A stretch of DNA of 64,000 nucleotides from Galerina marginata (Eukaryota; Basidiomycota; Agaricomycetes; Agaricales; Galerinaceae): positions 2,294,001 to 2,358,000 of the forward strand of contig JAECYW010000006.1 in assembly GCA_023014335.1 (NCBI GenBank), in the 5' to 3' direction. A program made the position numbers and the translations under genes. Below, one piece after another: positions 55,958-64,000 of the stretch (position 1 is the stretch's first letter; each line of letters starts with the position of its first letter). Below the pieces are notes generated by a model, which worked only from the letters and a program-made list of their open reading frames with translations, did no database searches and was not told where the DNA came from.

Positions 55958-58141
55958 TCAAGCAGGTTCGGGTTTTAAAGATGAAATCTTCGCTAGGATG
56001 TTATCTTCCTCGTAATAGTCGCCTTCTCCTTCTAGAGTGGTGCCGTGATGGCAAGCAGCCGCGTGTTTCCACCTGAAATACAACGGGTTCGACGTGAACA
56101 ATGCCCGAGAAATTAAATAGCTGAAAATACACACCAATGTAACTCCTTGACCTGATCCACAAATCAGCACCGATACAAGAAGATAGACAAAGAAATATTG
56201 ACCTTGCTCTCCATGTCTTTAATACCTTCGACCGCGACCCATTTCGCACATTTGTGGCATTTACCCTGCTGGATGCTAAGTTTCTCATTCTTTCCAGGAC
56301 TAGGCCTGACCAGAGTTCGGAAAGCCGTTGGTGGCGAAAAGGGTTGCCCCGTCGAAGCCGATATGCCTAAAGAATATAAGACTAAGATCTCGCCATCGAA
56401 AGACCAAATGAATCTTACCATGCGCGTATTGCATATGATAGCTAGGATATGAGTGAAGGATGTGAGCTACATGACCGGGATAAAGACAAGATAACCCTGG
56501 ACGTTTGACGATTAGATCAGAAGGAGATCAGGCAATAAAAACATACCACTTGAAAGCCGAAAACTTCATCGCAAACCAAATTTTCTTGTTTTGCCCGCCT
56601 CGGGCTTGAGGCTCGACGCAGATAGGGCACAATCCCACCTTCTCTACACCTTTACCTTTAACGAATCTAGGAGTATAGAGGTCTAGAGCACTTCGAGGGG
56701 CATTGTATATTCCACCTGGGTGGGCAACGCCAAAAAGCGTGCAAGGCGAACTTCATATGGGGAATCGAAGAGTTAGTGGGAGAAATTACAACGGCGGAAA
56801 GAAAACTCACTCAAGATGCCCAGGCTGATAATAAGAGCTCGCCGGAAAGCGTCTGTAGAACAGCGAAAAGTTGGCAGCTATTTCTAGGCTGGCCGGCAGA
56901 GTTCGGACTGTAAACGACGGCCCAAGGGAAAGGCCATCGTCGGGCGAGCTTTTCTCAGGAGAGGATTCAGCCGAAGAAAGCGGACTACTGAGAGAGACAG
57001 GTGACTCGACGGCGGTGGTTAACCGTGGTCTCTTGCTCAACCCAACAGGAGTCGAGAAGCTACCAAATTTTCTCTTCAGTTTCAGAACAATTCTTGGTGG
57101 AAGTGGAGAGTCCGCAGAGCTTGAAAGGGGCGTCAAAGGGCTTAATGGCGAAAGGATATCGGTAACCTGCGATGCAGAACCAGTGTTGACAAGTTCGGGC
57201 CCAATGGTGATCGAGCTGTTGGCGTCTTGTGAGGAGTTGTCCATGGTAACCACTTGAGAAGTATCCTGGATGGAACCAGGAGATTCATTCGATACAAAAT
57301 GGCAAGGAGATAAAAGAACAGCTGGAGGAAAGCCATTATCTTCCGTCGAGCCGGAATGCAGTCCAAGCAAGGGTTTCACAGCGGTACGACTAGAACTAGG
57401 TGTCGACGGAGGCTTGCTTGACGATGGAGTGGCACGGAGCCGTTCGACAAACGAGGAAGGTCGAGGAAGATTTCTTGTTCGCTTGTTCTTCTTTTTTCTT
57501 CTAGGTTTGATATCAGGTATTAATTCATCGTCAGGAGGAACCATTTCTTGGAGCTTGTCCCCGCGGACAACAGGCGAGATATCGGATATAGGGTCAGCCA
57601 AGAGATATGGAGCCGTTAAGTCATGGTAGTAGTTTCCGAAAGAAGTGTGATAAAGTTCTTGCATAAACTTGGTCGGAGAGAACCGAGTTTCGTTATGATC
57701 GACGATGGTCCCGGACGGCGAGAACGTAGCAAGATGGCGCGGTGATGGTGTGTTGATAACGGTTTCGCTCGTAGAGTCTAACGAGAGCATACGATGATGA
57801 TGACTGAATATTATTGGTGAAACTGAGGACGGGATGAAGTCGGTTCCAGTCCCGGAGCTTGCATTGTTCTCGATATCGAAAAAATCGGGCAGATCATAGA
57901 GATAATTCAACCCAAAACCGTCGCATTGGGGTAGATTGACCCTCGAAGATGAGGAGACATCTCTGAAAGGCGGCGAAGATGACTGAGGCTGAGAGGTTGG
58001 CTGAGTATCCGGTGAGTCCGTTGTCGGCGAGATACGAAGCCAGTCAGTAAAATCCGGAGAAGCAGAGGTTGGAGCCGGAGAGCTGGTGCATGCAGCATCA
58101 ACAGAAAGCAGCCAGGCGAGTGCAGCGTCAGTAGAAGACAT
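55958..58141 (-). CDS. Rua1-type transcription regulator
   Basis: The first exon (58141-56807) encodes 440 disordered Ser/Pro-rich residues with a basic stretch KPRRKKKNKRTRNLPRP and SPLSPLTPLSSS-type repeats, and opens with MSSTDAALAWLLSVDAACTS. Later exons encode the conserved Rua1 C-terminal domain: PYEVRLARFLALPTQVEYTM, DLYTPRFVKGKGVEKVGLCP, CPICVEPQARGGQNKKIWF, FSAFKWY-x-HMR, ISASTGQPFSPPTAFRTLVR, GKCHKCAKWVAVEGIKDM and WWKHAAACHHG. The Cys/His pairs probably bind zinc. In Ustilago, Rua1 activates glycolipid (ustilagic acid) genes; the target here is unknown and no such cluster is adjacent. Start and stop (55958) are well supported. Confidence 0.85.
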
Positions 58142-59957
58142 TAGAGGGTGAGGAAAGCAGCTTTGTCGCTATTAATATTCTTGAGACGGTATTTGTTGCT
58201 GTGTACAGGGCACGGACCATGCGGCCACTTGTACTGCTCAGACTTTAGTATAGACGACTGCAAAGACGTCCTGGATGGCAAATTCACGGGTAACCCCTCG
58301 TCCAGCGCTCCGGGAAGCTGTTGACCGCCACAAGGCAAGGGCGAGGAGGAGAGAGCGAGCGGCAGGTACGTGGCCACTCACCACCCAAACACACCCCTAA
58401 CCACCCATGCCTTCTCCCCCGCAGCAACAATTGGCACTGGTATAGTACCCGCCTCACCTCATTCACGCCCTGCCATGTGGAACGACGTTTGACGTTGGGC
58501 ACGCCGCGTCTCCCTCCCCTCGCTCCGCCACGTCGAACGACGTTTAGCGTCAAGTATGCTGCTGCCGCTCCTGCAACGGAAACCGCCCCGAAACGCCTAG
58601 AGAGGCCGATGGAAATGATGAATCGAGCCCCACCCTAAGCCCCGCCACCCGGTGCAATCTGTTCGAACGGCGAGAGCACGCGAATGCTGGAGGAAAGGCC
58701 CAACACCAACTAAAGGAAGGGAACAAGGGCTCCAGACCACCAGGTAAGTCATTCCCGCCCTCCCGTCTCCTGTACTCATCGTTGAACCAGTAAATGGGCC
58801 GCAATAGGCTGAAGAACTGCCACAGCGGTATACCTCGCCCTCAATGCCCAGACTGTATGTCTCCCTTCCCTCCCTCATTGTTACTAAAAAAGCTAACATA
58901 AAATCTTGTTTTTAGTTTTCTACTGCGAGCGCCCGTTCAAACTGAGCCGCAACGCATCCCCCACCCCCTCCCGCTGTGCCACGTAGGGCAGGCCCTGCGG
59001 CCTCAGCGACCTCAAGAGCAAAAGCTCCCCGAGCCACTAGCCTCAGCCGCAGCCTGCGTATGAGCTAGCCTAAGCCCGAGCCCAAGCCCGAGCGAGTGCA
59101 ATGCAATGACGGCAATGGCATAGGCGTGCATGAGTGCGAAAGCTGGCACTAGCGCCAGCCTGAGCGAGAGCGACACGATGACGGCATGCCCGCGGGTGGG
59201 ATACCAGTGAGTGAGAGCGATGTGATACCACCCAGCGCACCCATGACCCGCTCTGCCACATCAACTGATACATATCCACATTTGATTTTAGCCTTTTAGC
59301 CTTTCTACAGATCCACAGTGGGATCGAGTGGCGGCACGAGCACGGGCATGCCTCTTCGACCATCAGCAGCGCGCTCTGCTGCTAGTGGATTGACTGCACT
59401 TATAATTAATAAGTGAAGTAGTTAGTACTCGAGTAGTCGAGGAAATTTAATGCAAGGTTAATTTTTAACTTGAGATACTCTGAGTCTTTGGCTAGTATGG
59501 GTAAAATATAATCTAAATTTGTAATCTTGCTTGGATTTTGCCTCAGGGAAATAGTAGAATATTGAATGAATTTTTGCCCCCCCCATCAAGACTCAAAATA
59601 GTCCAGCCGCAGCAGTGTCAGGCAAGTTTTGTTTTGTACAAACGGCATTTTGCAGGGGCACAAGCACTGGAGCCCACGCATCCTTGTCCCTTGGTTTAAC
59701 AAAATCGCTGTTCTAAGATCAGGCCACCTTCACTACCACAGGAAAGGAGGGCTTACTTGTAACCAATGGTTTCAAATACAAGGTCAGTATCATCCAGGCA
59801 AGCACAATCAATACTTCCTCTGCCAAACATGTTTTCCAAAAACGCTGCAGGAAAAAAAATGTCCATAGAAAGGGGAAACCTTTCTCTTAAGATTGCGACT
59901 GGAGTAATAATATTATCACTGATGATGGATTTGTGCTTTGTTCCTATCGTAAAAAGG
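58142..59957. other. Gene-poor 1.8-kb stretch with low-complexity repeats
   Basis: 58300-58900 is GC-rich with an imperfect inverted motif ('ggaacgacgtttgacgtt' near 58478 and 'cgaacgacgtttagcgt' near 58535). 59060-59180 has a run of 'agcccgagccc'-type short repeats. 59390-59600 is AT-rich. No coding frame is supported. Confidence 0.5.
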
Positions 59958-62154
59958 TTAGCTCATTGAAATGTCATATGCAGTAATTGATAAGTACCGG
60001 TAGGCCATCGAATCTGTTTTGCCAATCTTCCAAATTTGTCCACTTGGACCAATCGCAGTTCTGCTCGAAGACGGCCGCATGCCATGATAATAACCAGGTA
60101 CATTGAGCCTTAACGGATACAGCTTCATGAGAATTAAATAGCTGTGACAGTAAGACACAAACCAGCAGCTGCCAACTGACAGCATTTCTGACCATCCTCA
60201 AAAAATCGGCCCAATGTTTTGTAAGAAACTTTCTTTTGCAGGGCAGGGTCGTCAGCCAATTCACGGAAAAGCGGAGTTTTTTTTTTTTTGGTGCTCCTGA
60301 GTTCACTAGTTTCCAGCGATATTAAATGATCAATTAAGGTAGGAGTGAACGCTCTTACCATTGCACTTCACATGCAAACTGCATGACATTAATGTAGTAC
60401 GAAAGCTGAGCAATGGCTTCTGTTACTTCTGAATTGTTGCAAAGTTTTGCAAGACGAACAAGGCATTCCATGGAAGGGCCTTTTCTCAATCCAGAGGCGC
60501 CTGAACCTGAAGGAGTGCTGGGCGGTTGGATTGATATCCATGAGGCAGACGGTGCCTTGTTCTCTGCAAGGGAGAGGAGAGTTTCAAGGACTTTGAATGG
60601 GTTTGAAGATAAGTTGGAGGATGCAGAAGATGAGGATGCCAGGCGAATATCTTCTCCTATGGTTGTAAGGGCTGCAAGGAAAAGGCGCGCATTCAAACCC
60701 AAGGCTTGATCTTCTGGTATTGGATGGCTGCTGGCTCCAGAATACATAGGGTTCTGTTGGCCCAAAGCTTGGCTTTCGCCATTCTCTTCTTCAGATTCCT
60801 CTTCTTCACTCAGTCCTTCTCCATCTTCTTCATCGGAATTGGCTGCAGGACCAAGCCCTTCAGGACCAAATCTTCTTTGTTGCAGGCGTTTGGCTCGATC
60901 CTGCTTGGCTCGCAGAGCGGCGGCAGCTGCCTTTTTAGCTCCTCGAGGACAGTCTTTCCTGCCAGCAACATTTCCACCGCCACCACCACCGCCTCCGTTG
61001 CCGCCACTGCTGCCGGCATTTATCTGTCTCTGTTGCCTTTCTCGCCTTCCTTTGGTGGACTTGGCCTCTCCTTTTCCACCCCGTCCACTACTCCCCACCC
61101 CCTTACGGCTACTCTTTCCGCCTTGCCCATCATTCTGGTTGTGTGCAGCTCTTCTGTTACTGGTAACAGCAGCTTCAACCCCGTTCGCCGATGTGCCTGC
61201 GCTTTGGATTTTTGATGATTGAATTTGCTGAGCAGTTGTTTCTAGCCTGTTAACGGGGTCCATTCCATCAACGTCCATATCCACACCTGCATTCTGAAAA
61301 TCGGCCTGTTTGAGCATACCCACTGGGCTTAGGCCAGTACCTTCTGTTTGTGGCAACAAAGGCAGCGTCAAGAAAGGAGTCATACAGACATTTGGGTTCA
61401 GACAGGAGTTATTGATATTTTGCTGTGAGAGGCTGCAGGGTGGATTTATGAAGCTAGATTTCTGCGACACATCAAGGTCTCCAGTGAAGAAGCTTTCATC
61501 GGGTACATGCAAAAGGTCGCCTAAGCAGGTTTCGATCCAGGGTGTTTCAGGCAGGTTCCCTTGGCTCTCCTGGAGCGACTGCCAACTGTAGAGTAAATTT
61601 CCAGAGCTGAACAGTGTCATATCTCCTGGGTAAAGGGTTTGAAAACAACTCAATGTGTCAGTTGCTGTTTCTGAGTCTGTTGCTGTTTCTGAGTCTGGAG
61701 GCGGGGACCGCGGGGTAGGGTTGATGCTTGCAAGATTAGAGCCAGCCATTTCTTGCCCAGGTTTCTCCCTCTCTGAAGCTGTAGGCTGCTGCTGGCCATG
61801 GTAAGGGCCACCAGAATCCAGGGGAGGTGGCCATGCAAAAGGATCGTTAGCCCCATGCACAGAGCCGGGAGCATGGCCTTGACTCGTTGAAAGGGAAGTC
61901 TGCCAACAGGTTGGTTAGAGGAATGAACACTATACACAGCCAAAAGACAGCTTTACCTGCAGAGATGGAACCGACAGAAGATACTCTGGGGGTTCTGAGC
62001 TGGAGGCCAGCAAGCAGCTTAACTTTGAGGGTAGGGTGCAAAGTATTTCTGGAAGCTGGTTCGAACTGGCTTCTAAAAATGCCAGCAATGATCGGCACTC
62101 AGAGGGCAAGAGGGTGATGGTGTTGGGAGATGTTGCACCTTGAAAAGGGCCCAT
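59958..62154 (-). pseudogene. Front part of a large repetitive-family protein; 3' part missing
   Basis: The start MGPFQGATSPNTITLLPSEC (62154) joins across an intron (about 61962-61906) to a long exon that continues to 60355: PFAWPPPLDSGG, a disordered region, a poly-Gly run, a basic block (KKAAAAALRAKQDRAKRLQQ) and an acidic block (EEDGEGLSEEEESEEE). It then becomes ordered: FLAALTTIGEDIRLASSSS, SMECLVRLAKLCNNSEVTEA, IAQLSYYINVMQFACEVQW. Further exons add KVSYKTLGRFFEDGQKCCQL and WTNLEDWQNRFDGLP, then coding sequence stops in AT-rich DNA. Large, multicopy Agaricomycete proteins with this kind of middle region exist and, from memory, some carry TET/JBP oxygenase ends linked to KDZ transposons. 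That assignment is uncertain. With no conserved end visible, I treat this copy as truncated. Confidence 0.5.
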
Positions 62155-62860
62155 AAGAGTCCACCTGGAACAACACTAGCAGTCGCAAGTCGCTACACAG
62201 CAGCCGCCAGAGGAATGCACAGACTTAACCGGATCAGCGGGGCAATCTCCGGGACAAGGACAAGAACGCCTGCCTTTGTCCCGGATATTTGCGGCATTTG
62301 CAGCTTGCAAATTCTTGAGCCAAAGGCGATATTCTAAGGAGTTGGCGCTGCTCTCGTTCCATACATCTTCGAGCCCACTCTTCTGAGATGGCATGTTTGT
62401 CGCGCGTCTGTTCACAGAGTGTATCCTGTAGTCACCGTGCCATGCGAGACAACGACAAAAATTGTGTGGGTATGTGGCCAATGATCTCCTCGCTGTCGTT
62501 GTCAAACTGTATGAATTTGTCCGTTCATTCATGAGGGTCCAGTGGAATAGTCAGGAAAGCATTTGCTACTGAATCCAATGGCACAAGCATGTGCCCAATG
62601 AAGTTGGAGGGTCCAATGAGAATATCGCCTTGCCCCACTTGGATCGTACGGGTGCGTGAGGTCGAACAACCGTGGGTCCGTGGCTGGTTTTTAGACTCCG
62701 ACGTACGTTCTTGCAAGAGCCAGGTTGGAGCCAGGTTGGATGGATAGATGGATGGACCAGGAGTCTAGGAAGAAAATAAAAGATCAGTAGTACGAGCAGG
62801 GTATTACTTGGATGTTAGTCGAATAATATTGAGACGTTGCCTCGTGTTAGGTACTACCTA
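62155..62860. other. No recognisable gene
   Basis: A 118-codon Cys-containing frame (62176-62532, minus) has no recognised family. The rest is the 3' side of the CNH gene. Confidence 0.5.
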
Positions 62861-64000
62861 CTACTCGTACTCTCGTATAGATGATTCTACAGACATCCTG
62901 GATATGTGAAATACACCATATTCCGTGGAAACTGTGCGAGAGGAAGCCGCAGATACAACAGTAGAGTATGATCTTCGAGGCAGTGGTGAAGAGCTCGGCG
63001 TTTGTGCTTGCACAAGCATACCCACTACCTGGGTCATGCCAGTGTGCAAGTCATGATTATTTGGAGCCTCGTCCATCATCACGAAATAAATTGGTTTCGT
63101 GTCTGGGCTTTGGTCGTTTGATCCATCGGTATGCGGATGTAGCTCTCGGCCGTCAGAAATACAACGTGCATAGAACCCTCGAACAACCTGCTCAAGTACA
63201 CCTGATTGGAGGTGTCGGATCTCAATAAAGAAATCGTTGAAAAGCAAAAAATAGGGCCAGCACATTGCAGCACTCCTTGCGCTCCATTCCCACTTGATAG
63301 GTTCTCCTGATCCACATGGATCCCCGTGCATGTTAAAAAAGAGGCCGAATTCTGGGGAATTGTTGTCAGCTCGCGAAATTGTGGATGACTGGACATCCAG
63401 CACCTTCATAACATAAAAGGAATTCGTCAACTCCTGAACGAAACATTCCTAATGCTCTTGAGGGTTTCCAGTTTTTTTGCTGGTGGAGGTAGGCGAAGTT
63501 TTCTGGTGGAGGAAATGGGGCCGGCTTCGAATCACTTAGTCGTAAAGATCAGCACTTATAGAGGTTATACAGTAACAGAGGTCTGGCACATACTCGTGAA
63601 CCCTGATGGAAAGAAAGTGTCCATCACAGGTGAGGAGAATGTCCCATGGGCTGAGGAAAGCGATGTCGTGATATTCAGCAATAGGGAGGAGGAAATCCCG
63701 AAATTGTTTGAACCAGTCCGTCCGGGGCGATAGGAAGCTCAACCGAGAGCTAATGACACCGGGAACGTTGGAACTTTCGTCGAGTGGAGCTTGCTTTACT
63801 TCAAGCAAACGCAGTACACAGTCAGTCTGTCGAAGTTAAACAGATTCGAGTGGTATGGCATTGAATTCATTCGGAAGGTTACTTACTGGTCTCTTGTATA
63901 TAAGAGCAATGACGGTACGATGGTCACAGGTGCCAACCTGAAAGCATATGATGTTTTTGGCCTTGCTAACAATTCTGGGACTCTCTCGCGACAACTGAGT
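62861..64000 (-). CDS. CNH-domain protein (C-terminal part), with the shared tail motif
   Basis: The gene enters from the right edge, so its N-terminus is unseen. The visible part is a CNH (citron homology) domain of the kind found after RhoGEF-PH in fungal Rom1/Rom2. Landmarks are KNIICFQVGTCDHRTVIALI, LFRD-type text SPRTDWFKQFRDFLLPIAEY, DILLTCDGHFLSIRV, FGLFFNMHGDPCGSGEPIKW, YFLLFNDFFIEIRHLQSG and LEQVVRGFYARC. Several introns break it. After the domain comes a Ser-rich linker and the end AASSRTVSTEYGVFHISR with VESSIREYE. This tail matches the RasGEF and TKL kinase tails in this window. A Rho exchange or scaffold role is expected but depends on the unseen front part. Confidence 0.78.

Noticed and set aside
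62176..62532. 118-codon frame with several Cys residues
   Set aside because: No secretion signal or known Cys pattern, and the flanks give no exon support.

Overview
The window looks like nuclear DNA of a mushroom-forming basidiomycete (Agaricomycetes). Genes on both strands are cut by many short introns of about 50-60 bp with GT donors, CTNAC-type branch sites and CAG/TAG acceptors. Several families are typical of that group: DUF6533 membrane proteins, F-box proteins, Crinkler-type kinases, TKL kinases with an MLKL-like N-terminus, and a Rua1-type zinc regulator. No rRNA, tRNA or CRISPR array was recognised. All protein names rest on recognising family motifs in translated frames; no search was run.

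Layout. 0.9-7.2 kb is a tyrosine-recombinase retrotransposon (Ngaro/PAT/DIRS order) on the minus strand. It has gag, RT-RNase H and recombinase ORFs, identical split direct repeats (A1, B1, A2, B2), and an extra proline-rich ORF between A2 and B2. 7.5-9.6 kb is a diverged tandem array of intron-containing cassettes with no clear protein. 10.9-20.5 kb holds housekeeping and accessory genes: a p47/Shp1 Cdc48 cofactor, two F-box proteins, a SigF-like NTF2 protein and a WRAP53/TCAB1 WD40 protein. 21.3-25.6 kb is a tandem pair of DUF6533 genes. 26.6-36.2 kb carries an unknown Ser/Pro-rich protein, a Prx5-type peroxiredoxin, an MRG15/Eaf3 chromodomain protein and a casein kinase 1.

37.1-47.4 kb is the most interesting block. 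It contains a RasGEF and a TKL kinase that share the same N-terminal helical region (like the fungal MLKL four-helix domain) and the same C-terminal tail motif. Between them lie a degraded member of an expanded family and a Crinkler-kinase gene. The same tail motif closes a third signalling protein, a CNH-domain protein running off the right edge (62.9-64 kb). One short tail on three different signalling outputs (Ras exchange, kinase, CNH/Rho-type) suggests a shared recruitment or assembly element, possibly linked to regulated cell death or self/non-self response. That role is inference.

48.8-58.1 kb returns to ordinary genes: mago nashi (with a 6-nt microexon), a PARP, mitochondrial uS10m, a single-pass membrane glycoprotein and a Rua1_C regulator. 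60-62.2 kb is what looks like the front part of a large gene of a repetitive family; the rest is missing.
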